Shown here piece by piece: positions 46,533 through 57,559 of a stretch of DNA of 64,000 nt (the first letter of the stretch is position 1; each line of letters opens with the position of its first letter). The translations under genes and the position numbers were made by a program. Source of the DNA: Neoarius graeffei (lineage: Eukaryota; Chordata; Actinopteri; Siluriformes; Ariidae); contig NC_083589.1 of assembly GCF_027579695.1 (NCBI RefSeq), positions 35,853,335 through 35,917,334 of the forward strand. The letters are read 5' to 3'. The notes beneath the pieces are model-generated. The model saw only the letters and a list, made by a program, of their open reading frames with translations. It made no database searches and was not told the DNA's origin.

Positions 46533-48264
46533 TGTGGGTGCAATCAGTTAATTATTGATATTAAGTGATCAATCTCGTTAAATCAGTCTCATTAAATTTT
46601 GAAGGTTAATAATTAAAATGAATCAATCCCATTGAATCGTTTACTTTGACTCCTTTGAATTGAATCATACCATAGAATCACTCTCATTTGAAGTGAATCG
46701 TTCAGTGAATCGTTCAATGAATCATTTAGTGAATCATTTAGGGAATCATTCAATGAATCATTTAGGGAATCGTTCAATGAATCATACCATGAATCCTGGA
46801 TAAATTACCAAACAGCTAGATTATGGTATATTTCCAAATTATTACAATCACTTACCATATTACATAACTTTTATATGCACCCTTTTTGAATTCTTTGAGA
46901 AGATTGGGGACTTCAGATGTTGTTCACACAAATAAACACAGTTTGTTTAATAAATGAATTTATTATACAAAGATAAAAGATAAAATAATAAATCAATATA
47001 TACAAGCAGTGAGGTGTGTGTGTGTGTGAAGGACTTGACCATGTGTTTAGCCTCGTGTAGCTAACTACACGTGGTGGAGGCCTAGCTTGTTGGTAGCTAA
47101 ACAAAAGAATGTTATCTAAACAGAACAAAGGATTAGCTCTGTGTTTAGCCTTGTGTTGCTAGTGTGAGTTTGCTAAAGGCCCTATGGCCTAGCTAAAGTG
47201 TGTTTGTTAGGCCTTATGAGGCCTACTGAGCACGTGTTGCTAAAGACAAGGGTATTAGCCGTAGCTAACTAAAAGCTAGCTTGTGGATTTCTAGCTGAGG
47301 TGTGGTTTATCAGGCCTGATGGCCTGCTGAGCACATGGTAGGCCTTGATTAGCTTTGTGTTGCTAAGCAGACAAAAGGGAAGCTGTAGCTAACCCACTAG
47401 CTCATAACCATACTGGATCCACTGAAATCTTAATGACATCAAGATGTATAATAATGAAATTATAATGTTAGTAAGAATAAAAGAGAGAAGCATGCGCAGC
47501 CTATCTATTAAACAATTGAGAGAACATAGAACCAAAATAAATCAACACACTGCGTGTCTAACAGTGTAACAGATAAACCTGGGTTTAAATTCACACTATT
47601 TCAAATAAAAGCAAATTCCTAAGACTATCCTAATTATGCCCAAATGCCAAAATCTTACTTAATCCTGCCTTTAGCAAGATATGAAGAACTATTCGCCAGT
47701 GTAGTTTCAAGCCTCGCCGTGGGAGCACGTGAGCTGCTCGGGATGGAGGTGTAGAAAACTTTCTGGTCCAGCGGAGCACTTGGGTGGTTCCTGTGGAAAG
47801 CAGAGGATTCTTGGTCCGAACCTCAGCGTTCGTGAGGAAAAGTCTCTGATCAGAATCAGATGCACAGCGCTTTTGAGTTAAAAAGGATTCAATCGCTTCT
47901 TAACTTTTAACTGCCTGGGCTGCAGTCGTGACGTCACTTCTAATGCAAGTAAACCGGTTGTAACTCAGGTTGAGTTTAAAGATCGCGCGACTCTAGAGTT
48001 TACGTTTGCCAAGGGTAAGAAGCAAAATCGCGCTGAGTGATGGATCTTGCAAGAAAGAAGACGTCTTTTTGAGTGGAGAGCGCCTCTTTATACGTCCAGA
48101 TTCATCGGGAGCCAGACGTGAGAGACAAAGATGGAAGCGTTGTCCCATTGTTTTATGTTTCCTTGTATGATGACGTAGATGATTCCGCCCACGCGTGACG
48201 TAGGTCACACGGAAGTGGACTGGGAATTGTAGTTCTGACACAAGATGACGGCATGATACCTACA
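46533..48264 (-). repeat. 5' LTR
   Basis: 1732 bp, nearly identical to the 3' LTR without its MITE. Only ~170 bp precedes the TATA box (48087-48092), so most of the LTR would be R/U5. Confidence 0.92.
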
Positions 48265-48545
48265 ACAGAGTTGACATTTCCCACCATTTTGTGTCTTAAC
48301 TCCACATGCTCACCTCAAACTAGCAACCACACGACATGTATAAAACCAGAATTTTATGGATTTTACTCCTCATCTCATTATCTCTAGCCGCGTTATCCTT
48401 CTACAGGGTCGCGGGCAAGCTGGAGCCTATCCCAGCTGACTACAGGCGAAAGGCGGGGTACACCCTGGACAAGTCACCAGGTCATCACAGGGCTGACACA
48501 TAGACACAGACAACCATTCACACTCACATTCACACGGTCAATTTA

Positions 48546-49535
48546 GGCCCTGTCCACACGGCAACGGATTCAGGTGAATCTGATACAATTGTTTATCGTT
48601 TCGGCCTGGCGTCCACACGGCACCGGCGTTTTGGGTGCCCCAAAACGAAATCTTTTGAGAACGGGTTCCAGAGTGGAAAGATCTGGCAACGGCGCCATTG
48701 AGAAGTCGTCTGGATGAGTAGAACGGATTTGTTTATGATGACGTCACAACCACATGACTGTCAGTGCTTCACGCCGGGTAGAAGTGTAACGAACTCGATG
48801 CGAGTTGTCAACAAATCCTATAACTTGGTTCATGAAACGCGCTTACAAAATATTTTCACTGTGAATATTTATTGTGTAATGGTGCAAAGTGAGAGAGAGA
48901 GAGAGAGAATAGCCCTTAGGGCAGAGTCAATCCCGCCAGCAAAAATAGGGAAAAAAAGGAGCAATCTCACCTCTTCAGATGTTGGTTTAAGTCCTACAAT
49001 ACATTCCTCAAAAAGGGCATAGAAGAACAAATTAATCCATCAACGTGTAGCATTCAATTTATTCCGGACCATTAAAGACGCCACCTTCCGCGTAGAATCA
49101 TACGTCATCCTCGCCGCCATATTGGATGGGGCAAAGCGGAGAATAAAGATGCCTCATTCATGTGCTGCGTTTAACTGTACCAACAGGTTTGCCGTCCAAA
49201 CGAGATCACATGGGATTACCTTTCACAGGTGAGACTGGAAAAATACTTTTCATTGTATTTGGTCATTATAACGTAATTTTACGAACAGATTTTTCTGACT
49301 TTGTGGCTAATATGAAATCTCGCGCATAATAGTTTATGCGCATGCGTCCTTACTTCTTCTATTGTTCTGTGTCTCTGATGGGACCGTCTTACAGCGCACC
49401 TAGAGGTGTGGCATGTGTATTGCATCGTTTTCAGCAAGCGTTGCGTTGCCATATGTACCTGATATTTTACTGATCCATTGCCCATGTGGACGCTATCTTT
49501 TTTTTTTTAAATCTCGTTGCCGTGTGGATGTAGCC
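48546..49535 (+). mobile_element. TTA-flanked Harbinger-type MITE with THAP exon (copy 3)
   Basis: TTA at 48543-48545 and 49536-49538; ends GGCCCTGTCCACACGGCAAC and, complemented, GGCTACATCCACACGGCAAC. 990 bp. The SINE provides an empty-site control for the 3-bp duplication. Confidence 0.9.
49149..49228 (+). CDS. THAP-domain first exon inside the MITE
   Basis: From ATG 49149, 26 codons plus two bases: MPHSCAAFNCTNRFAVQTRS then HGITFH and AG, followed by donor gtgag at 49229. This is the start of a THAP zinc module: the first two Cys (SCAAFNC), the basic NRF and the FHR strand. The remaining Cys-His pair would be in a later exon, which is absent, so this is a gene fragment of the parent transposon or a captured exon. 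Upstream sequence has GCCGCCATATTGGATG (YY1-like). A degraded counterpart sits in copy 1. Confidence 0.62.
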
Positions 49536-49639
49536 TTAGAGTCACCAGTTAACCTAACCTGCATGTCTTTGGACTGTGGGGGAAACCAGAGCACCCGGAG
49601 GAAACCCACGGGGAGAACATGGATTTTAATCCTATTATT

Positions 49640-51205
49640 GTTTTTAAAAATGAGTGAGAGATTCACTCCAATATCACAATAACAGATTTGACGAATAATT
49701 AATCTACTGTTGGTGTATCTTCAACATTTTGTTCAAATTAATGAGAGAAGAACGTAACCTACCTCACTGCCTTTCTAAAGTTTCCTGCCAGAGGAAGTGA
49801 CCTCTCTCTGTGCAGGTGTCATGCATATTATTGAAAGTCTTTATGCATTTTATGCGGTTTTACAACAGAGTTGACAAGAACATTGGGACGGATAAAAAAA
49901 AAAAATTATTACTGAAATTTCACATAATGCAGAAAACAGACTTTCTATGCAATTGATTTTATAACAGTTAAATAGAATAAGTCCCCAAAAAACAGATTGT
50001 TCGACTGAATCACTTCCTGTTTAATCAAGTTGAATGTATGGATCAGGAGTCGAAGGCAGCCAATAATGTCGGGGGAGGGGTGGGAGTCATTTAGTTCATG
50101 TTTTATGGATAAATTGGGTCTAAAATGTACATCAAGCACTGCTATTGGTGAAAGTTTGCCATAATTTGCATTATTGTTCAAAACTGATTCAGTAAAGACT
50201 TCTTTTGTGGAAAATAAAAAAAGGTTAATCTTGGAGACACGAAATGTACCCTGAATTCTAGAATGACCCGTATACGTGAGAAAAGATTTGAGAAGATATT
50301 CTTTCGCAGTTTCTACTGTACAGATTTCAGAGACACGCATGACATAATGCAGGGCTTCTTCATGCCTATTTATAAACCAAGAGTGGTTTATAAATCATGA
50401 GCAAACATTTCCCCATGTTTTTATAGTGCTTTCAGCGTACAAGATCATCCTCATTTTTGCTGGAGTCATATCTATTCCCTTCCTCCATGCCCTCTGTGTA
50501 ATAAACATCAGCTCTGGTTGCTTATCCCAGCCATGCTTATCCAGAGACGCAGCTACTCAAGCCTGACTCAGGTGTTTTAGTATTTGTGGTCTCTTGGCTC
50601 TGTGATTGAGGGAGTTACAGGATCACGAAGGGAGTCTGAGCACCAGCTGGGTCCCCAGTCTCTTGAGAAATCGCTGCCTCATTCCCAGGTTCTGCAGGTT
50701 GCCTAATATGCACGAATTAGGTTGGAAATATTCACACATCAGACCACGCATGACTGAATCGTTGTGGCTCCTGGCAGCAACCCGTTAACACTTTTTTTTT
50801 TTAACAGCTGGAATTCGGCACGGCGCTCAAAGCATGCAGGTGCTCCAGTGTATTTTTGCATAGGTGTGTAATTTGCATGCTGTCTGATAGAGAAGGGGAG
50901 CTTCATTTCTCATGATAGTTCTATTTTAACCTTGCTTCGAAAGGCTGCACACTGTTTGAGAAGACTACAGCTTAGTGGGCATGTTGTGGCGTGAGCTGTT
51001 CAGAATTTCTGGAATTTTCCCTCCTACCTGTTGGTTGAATAGGAAAAGGGGGAAGGAGTTGGCTTACAGTCTTGAACTGAAGTCAGGGTTGGGGGGGGGG
51101 AAACCCAAAACCCTGAATAGCCTGCTTTGTTGGAATGGTTTGCATTTACCCTGACGTTATAACCGAACAAGTGATTACCTTATTAACTCAAGAAAGGATG
51201 GGTTT
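49640..51205 (+). other. cpne8 intron, no recognised gene
   Basis: No copine exon or named repeat seen. A poly-G run is at ~51088-51099. Confidence 0.45.
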
Positions 51206-51229
51206 ATATATGTTATTTCCCAGCTGGGA

Positions 51230-51338
51230 GGTCCGTATCGTGAAATACCATGACCGAGGTCTTGAAAGTACTGACCGAGGCCCTCTGGACCGAGGTCAGT
51301 ATTCAAGGCTGAGGTCACAGTATTTCACCATACGGACC
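51230..51338. repeat. ~50-bp-stem imperfect hairpin (GGTCCGTAT ends)
   Basis: The left arm starts GGTCCGTATCGTGAAATACC; the right arm ends ATACGGACC. The loop is about CCCTCTGGA. Part of a larger repeat to ~51940 that contains further GGTCCGTATTGTAGGATACG and CCAATCAGAGCG motifs. Confidence 0.75.
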
Positions 51339-52200
51339 GACTTTAAGCTGGTAAATAATATATTAATTTTTTTCTTTACCAAGTTCTAACAGAAAACGAG
51401 AGCGCCCGAAAGGGAAAACCGAGCCGAGCCGCCATTTTGAATCCTCATTCATGGCTGTAATGCAAATTGCTTCCTCCTCGGTATACAAGTGCACTTCCAT
51501 GGCAGGAAAAAAAACTACATTTTGCTGCCTATGTAGTTCCCTATTTATACAAATAGGAGTCATTCAGGATTCACCCATGTTTTTGCTCGGCGTTAGCAAT
51601 GGTTACAGGTTTTTAGCTTTCTCTTGAAATGTTTTCTTTTATTTCTTCTTCCTCAGGGTAGTAAAACTCGCTTTTGCTGTGAACACTGTCATTATCGCTA
51701 TCCATGATGTAAAATTAATGCTATTCTCCTGAGAAATGCTGGCAAAAATTTATAAGATTTTTGATAAAAATCTTATCAATAAATCTTATAAAAAAGAAAA
51801 GTGTTGACAAAAATTGCTACTATGTTTGTTGTTGTTGTGAAAGAGCGAGTCGCCAGAGGTCCGTAACCGGGGTCCGTATTGTAGGATACGGACCCGCTCG
51901 CCAGCCAATCAGAGCGCAGGATTTGATGGAAACCGGACCGCGAAAAAATAATTATATTTATATCTTTTAATCAGTGGTGATCTCTCAGGGCCACACTATC
52001 CTCTGCTCAGTCTGTCTGAGTTTGTCTGTAGATTGTTATTCACTCCCACTTTTTTCTCAAGTATACTGGCTTCCTTTGTGAAAACAAAGCTGTGTAGGCA
52101 GAGTGAATTTTAATCATTTTAGTCAGGGTAAGTCTGAAGTTCACTTGTCAGGGCCTTCAGAATTCTGAGTGAATCTCACAGTAGTTTATAAGAACAATTA

Positions 52201-53084
52201 TTCTATCCACATTCACTGGATATGAGCAATCGCGCACTCTGATTGGCTACTCTACTACTCGGCTATCAGCTCATATACCATAAGTAGAGAAAAACAAAAT
52301 GGCGAAGCGTGTTGCTGAACCAACCGAGGACGAAATAAAAACTCTACCCGAAAACAAAACCCCCCAAAAATAAAAAAAGCCACAAAATATGGAATAAAAG
52401 TATCTGATGGTAAGAGCATATATTTTTTCTTTTTTTTTCAAGGATTATTATTATAAGCCCTGTAATGACCTGGCGACTTGTCCAGGGTGTACCCCGCCTT
52501 TCGCCCATAGTCAGCTGGGATAGGCTCCAGCTTGCCTGCGACCCTGTAGAAGGATAAAGCGGCTAGAGATAATGAGATGAGATGAGATGAGATTATTCTT
52601 ATAGTATTTTTATCTCCTGCTGGCTGAAAGGCCCGAAGGGGGATCATGTCATGGCGATGTCTGTCCGTCCATCCCGGGAAGAGTAGTCACCTTCTGAGAT
52701 CAAGTCCTCTCACAATTTTTGGAGGAATTTCACGAACCTTGACATGATTCTTTGTTATATCTGGGTAATATGCATATTGCAATTTCGTTCAATTCAGTCG
52801 CATTTTACCAGAGTTATGGCCCTTGATTACCAAACTTGTACGTACTTTGACAATTTCATGAGGGTGTGTTAAGCACTTATAGTACAGATATAGTTGCCAG
52901 CAAGGGATATTGTGCTCTCAGAGCACTCTTGTTCACAAATTACGACTGTCATTTCGCCGGTTTGTTTACATTCTAAGCGGAAATTATTTTGTGAGACGTT
53001 TTGTATAAAGTTTTTATTGATTGAATTTGCAACAAATAAAATAAAACTGCTCTGTTTCTCAAAATCCAGTGAATGTGGATAGAA
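52201..53084 (+). mobile_element. DNA-element-like block with 21-bp perfect inverted repeats
   Basis: 52201-52221 (TTCTATCCACATTCACTGGA...) is the exact complement of 53064-53084. From 52299 a short frame MAKRVAEPTEDEIKTL, soon stopped, resembles the N-terminus of fish KIAA1958/Crypton-type recombinase-like proteins. A short SINE-tail retroposon (52457-52590) lies inside. Next to it 53087-53185 is another inverted repeat (AACAGTTATTCCAC). Confidence 0.55.
52457..52590 (+). repeat. Short SINE-A-tail retroposon
   Basis: Starts GCCCTGTAATGACC. Near-exact flanking duplicates GATTATTATTATA / GATTATTCTTATA. Confidence 0.85.
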
Positions 53085-53329
53085 TAAAACAGTTATTCCA
53101 CTCAGTCTTGTCGTACATGGCTTATAGCTACGCGCCTCATTGGCTATTAGCTCATGTACGACTCGATTTTGTGGAATAACTGTTAAATATACACATTAGA
53201 CCTATATAATTTATAATGTCATTCTATAGCAGCAACGTGAAGCCACATAGACACCATACTGATCCTCCCTTTATGCATTATGTAATGAACTGTTGTTGAT
53301 GGACAAGATGTAAACATCCGTTCAATCAT

Positions 53330-53645
53330 TCATCTCCTGTAAGTGCTTTACTCTGGTCAGGGTGAATCCACGGTTTATTACAGGAACACTGAGTGTGAGA
53401 CGGGAATACACTTCGACTGGGATACCAGTCCATTGCAAGGTTAAAGTGTGCTCACACATTCACAAGGGTAATTTAGCTCAGACAATCCACCTAATGACAT
53501 GTTTTTGGGAGGTGAACAGAAACCAACATGAACCCAAGGACAACATGTGAAACTCCACACAGACGCTAAGCTGGGCTAGGGATCGAACCAGGAACACGGG
53601 AGCTGTGAGGCAGTAACACTGCTCGCTGCAACGCCATGCTGTTTT
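53330..53645 (-). repeat. Diverged SINE-A relative
   Basis: Weak match over the whole family length on the minus strand, ending at AACACTGCTCGCTGCAACGC. Confidence 0.6.
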
Positions 53646-54060
53646 CAAAATGTCAGCATATTTCCAAAAAATTCAGATGGAACAAAAATGGCAAAGTTGT
53701 ACTGTGTAAGTGTTGTGGCAAGGCATTTAAGATTTAAATGTTTTATTTAATTGTTATAAGAACACCTGATGATGCTTTTGCCTATATTCTCGATTTTTCT
53801 GCAAACATTAGCTTGCTAGATTAGATTATTGATTTGATGAAGTTCAGTTAAGAAAATAATTTTCATGGAGCTTATAATCTGACTTGGTGACATTCAACAG
53901 CAGGCTATATGGTGATCTAAGATTTATATTGGTATAAATCAGATGGCGTTTACTGCAGAAAGCTACTGACTCTAGTGAGTCATTTGACAAGTCAGAAAGT
54001 ATTCACCATTAGAGCAGTAGTTTCAGCAGTGTGCCCACTCTCACCTAGCTAGGTCTATAA

Positions 54061-54180
54061 CACAGTGTTTCTCAACCACTGGGCCATGGCCCATTAGTGG
54101 GCTGGGATTTTTTTTTCCAAGTTGAAGCTAATCTTTACTCGTAGTAGGGTACAATTGCTGGATTGCATCCAATGTCACAT
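54061..54180. repeat. hAT-type end fragment
   Basis: CAGTGTTTCTCAACCACTGG is a common fish hAT/MITE terminus. The partner end was not found. Confidence 0.45.
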
Positions 54181-54628
54181 CCGCCTCATTAAGCTACGGT
54201 CCCACTACAGCTCGCGATGTGTTGTGATGGATTATCGGTGAAAATGAGGCACTTTGGCAGCGATGCATGGCCATATACAGGCGAGCTAAAAATTGTGGTC
54301 ATACAGCAGGCGAACACTTGACTATTATGCCTTTGCGAGCTCGAGTCTAGCGCAGCTCAAGTGGCCGCGCTCACGTTGTGCGGAACACGTTGTGCACGCT
54401 GTTGGGACCCAGTCATTATGGGAAACACTTGATGCTGATTTGAGTGCTGTTTTCACAGAGGCTTTGTGAAGTATTATCATTATCACGGTCACGTTTGTTT
54501 CTAGCCATGTTTATGACTGGTTAAATACTCTGCTTTATGGTTCTGCTTTCATTTGTGTTTTGTTCCACTGACCTTGCCTCACGTTTTATTTTTGTAAATA
54601 TCACGCCTGCTAATAAGCACACTTATTG

Positions 54629-54712
54629 CATACAGCACTCATTACGTCGCTGTATACGTCAGTTACGTCGCTGTATACGTCATTACGTCGCTGTATACAT
54701 CAGTTACGCCGC
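54629..54712. repeat. ~20-bp minisatellite
   Basis: About four units of TTACGTCGCTGTATACGTCA with small changes. Confidence 0.85.
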
Positions 54713-55080
54713 TACGTTTGCATAAACCTTGGCACGAATATCGAAGCAAAAACAACGCGGAAGAAGAAGCAGCAGCAACAACAACAATAATAATAATAAT
54801 GGATGACTTCGCGTTTGTACAGCTGCTGCTTCTCGTCGCTTAAAAATGGCGATCTTTCGCGGTCTTGTTATTGTTGTTGGTCTTAACAACTCTGCCCCCC
54901 CCGCTGACGTAAGTGGTTCTTTCCTCTGGCCCAGCAGAGAGTTGGCTCTAGCCTGGAACTGGTTTTTCTGGCCCCAGAGCCAGTTCTTTGTCAGTGGAAA
55001 CAGAAAACCCGGTTCCAAACTAAGCACTGGCCCCGAACCAGCCCTGGAACTGCTTTGGTGGAAAAGGGGCAACAGTGGGA
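54713..55080 (+). repeat. GC-rich transposon-like sequence (GGTTCC... repeats)
   Basis: GAACTGGTTTTTCTGGCCCC and GGTTCCAAACTAAGC resemble a fish DNA-transposon terminus. A short frame MDDFAFVQLLLLVA ends at a stop. Ends not resolved; the open frame 54846-55322 runs across unrelated repeats and is not supported. Confidence 0.4.
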
Positions 55081-55094
55081 AGGTTCCAGGTTCT

Positions 55095-55225
55095 AACCTC
55101 ATGGCCGATGGAGGCTTTTCTGTGTGGAGCTTGCATGTTCTCCCCATGTCTGCATGGGTTTCCTCTGGGTGCTCCGGTTTCCCCCACAGTCCAAGGACAT
55201 GCAAATTAGGTAAAATACCCAACCA
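55095..55225 (+). repeat. SINE-A middle fragment
   Basis: GTTTCCTCTGGGTGCTCCGG to GACATGCAAATTAGG; both ends degraded. Confidence 0.7.
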
Positions 55226-55251
55226 CTGGGGTTGTACAAGACAGTGCATAC

Positions 55252-55432
55252 CTTTTTTTAAAAGATATTTTCTGGGCTTTTTTCACCTTTATTGGATAGG
55301 ACAGTGTCGAGACAGGAAATGAGTGGGAGAGAGAGATGGGAAAGGATCAGGAAATGACCTCGGGTCAGAATCGAACCCGGGTCCCCAGATTTATGGTATG
55401 GCACCTTATCTACCTGAGCCACAATGCCCCTG
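55252..55432 (-). repeat. SINE family B, minus strand
   Basis: Duplication GACAGTGCATRC at 55240-55251 and 55433-55444. Confidence 0.88.
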
Positions 55433-55444
55433 GACAGTGCATGC

Positions 55445-55590
55445 TTAGTGCTGGTCCCAAGCCCGGATAGACGGGGGAGGGTTGCATCAGGAAGGGCATC
55501 CAATGTAAAACCTATGCCAAATCAGATATGTGGAACAGATCTGCTGTGGTGACCCCGGATGTATGGGAGCAGCCTGAAGAAGAATAGCAA
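55445..55590 (+). repeat. LINE-tail-like repeat
   Basis: GTGCTGGTCCCAAGCCCGGA and GCATCAGGAAGGGCATCC belong to a widespread fish repeat tail. Confidence 0.6.
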
Positions 55591-57248
55591 CAGTGTAGCT
55601 TGTCGAAGGTTAGTTATTTTCTTGAACTTAACTGACAGCCGAAAAAACCAAGAATTACTGATATTTGTTTGTCCACCATCATATACTGTACTAAGGAGAA
55701 CTATGGGTTGGTATTTAGAACAGTTTCCAGTTTTGTTTTGTTTTTTACGGGAATGTACTTATTTAGAATTTTGCAGTAGGTTCTGTTGGCGATACAGTAG
55801 AGATGTTGTGTTCGAAAGACGAGTTGAATGAAGAGCATTAGTCAGGGTCAGACTGATGGAAAGGTTCAGGTGCCAGCAGGATTAATGACTAAACACATCT
55901 TGTAAATGCCAGCAGACCAGACTGCCTTTTCATATTTTCTTTGTCACGGTGTATGGGAAAGTCACTTCATTAATTCAAACAAAGGCATGTAATCAATTAT
56001 ATTTAGTCAGCTGAATGAATGTCCGGTCCCACTTAAAAAGGACAGACTCGGATTCATCATTTGATTTCGCGTGTGTGTGTACATATAACATGTATACCTT
56101 TAATTTTCTAAGGAGAACAGTAACACTGATTAACTCATTTTATTGGACTCAAGCCCTCACTGCGTTTCCAAGGGTCTGACGAAGCTGTAAATTCCAGTTG
56201 CTATGTGACTCATGGTGTTGGCAGTGAACATCTTCTGAGCCATAGGTCCCTGGGCATGATGCATGATTTATACTATACCACTTAGCTCCAGTGAGCAAAG
56301 CGATTACATGATCAGAGATCAGAGTTCAAATGGGAGGAGGAGACCGATTGGGACACTGTAGGTGTCCACAGCCTCGACTGGAGCAAATGATCTTGGCAAT
56401 GCTACTCTTTCAAAGCGAACTGGTTATCATTCTGGTAAACTGAACATCAGATTAAGTGAAGAGTAAATTCGATTTACTGATTTTAGGCTCCATTTCATCA
56501 TGTCAGAGAAATATAACTAGTGCTACAGTAGAACTCGGATGTGCAGACAAACAAGGTTGCATTGAAATGGGCTTGGAGTGATATTTTTGGCACTGTAATG
56601 CGTCATGATGAGAGAAAGACTTTGTATTGACCTTTAGGCCCATAAAGATCACATAATGGTGGGTACTGAGGAAAATGACAAGTGGGCCTGAATGTATTGA
56701 GCAGCGACAAGCTGCCTGCTGGGCCCCTACTTAATGGCTCCATGAGGAAGACAAAAGCAACAAAGAGAGCAGAACTTGCAAGCCAAAAAACTGACAAAAC
56801 TGAATCGATGTACAGTTGCCTCACTGGGATGAAGCCAAAAAGCCAGGCATGTGTTTGAAGCCAAGTGTATACTGCAGATTATAAATGTAGATTAGGATCT
56901 AGTTTGGGCTTATACAACAATCTTTTGAAATACAACTCTACTCATTCTACTATTGTGTCTCAGCAAGTAGAGCTTCTGCATGGTTGGTAAAATAAAGATT
57001 GGTATTGTGGCTGGCTGGCACAAGAAATTTGTTCTGCAAATGCAAAAGTCTGACATCTACTTATTTGGAAATGATGTGAATTATGTGTTTTCTTTGAGCT
57101 GTTAACGTCACATTAGTCATCAGCTGATAATTAGGCTGCATGAGAGATGAGGCTTGTTGAACTGTAGCTTTCCTACCTTACCACATCTCAGATTTTAATT
57201 TTCATTTGATGAAAATGTCTAGATGTAAAGTAGGGGTTTACTGTCGAC
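55591..57248 (+). other. cpne8 intron, no recognised feature
   Basis: No exon, repeat or RNA gene that I can support. Confidence 0.5.
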
Positions 57249-57422
57249 AACCCCAAATCAGTTGGGGTAGTATGTTGAAAGTGAAATTAAAACTGAAAAA
57301 ATGATTTGTGAATAATCTTTAGCCTGTATTGCTCTCAAACCAATACACCAGCAAATTATGTGATGTTTTACATCATGAATTTTATTGTTGATTTTTTTTT
57401 CTTCAAAATAAACACTTTCAAT

Positions 57423-57550
57423 GCCCTGTGATAACCTGGCGACTTGTCCAGGATGTACCCCGCCTTTCGCCCATAGTCAGCTGGGATAGGCTCCAGTTTG
57501 CCTGCGACCCTGTAGAAGGATAAAGCGGCTAGAGATAATGAGATGAGATG
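57423..57550 (+). repeat. Short SINE-A-tail retroposon
   Basis: Starts GCCCTGTGATAACC. Duplicates AAACACTTTCAA / AAACACTTTGAA flank it. Confidence 0.85.
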
Positions 57551-57559
57551 AAACACTTT

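Larger units (their letters stand above)
40501..48264 (-). mobile_element. LTR retroelement (endogenous-retrovirus/Gypsy-like), defective
   Basis: Two long LTRs (40501-42508 and 46533-48264), TG...CA bounded, enclose ~4 kb. ACAG is duplicated outside (40497-40500, 48265-48268). Read on the minus strand: 5' LTR, primer-binding-like TGGTGCCCCGTGTGAGG (46525 downward), gag, an integrase remnant, an unassigned 3' frame, the polypurine tract AAAAGGGGGAC (42519-42509), 3' LTR. Protease, reverse transcriptase and RNase H are absent, so most of pol is deleted. Antisense to cpne8. Confidence 0.88.
48371..49618 (-). repeat. SINE family A, 5' truncated, split by a MITE
   Basis: SINE pieces 48371-48545 and 49536-49618, with a 15-bp duplication ATGGATTTTAMTCCT (48356-48370, 49619-49633). 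The split is at the TTA of CAATTTAGAG. Confidence 0.9.

Noticed and set aside
46503..46533. Assigning a specific tRNA primer to the LTR element
   Set aside because: TGGTGCCCCGTGTGAGG looks like a primer-binding site, but I could not match it to a tRNA with confidence and it lies 7 bases from the LTR.
54704..55322. Two overlapping frames of 158 and 181 codons
   Set aside because: They cross boundaries of unrelated repeats (transposon end, SINE-A piece, SINE-B) and cannot be one gene.
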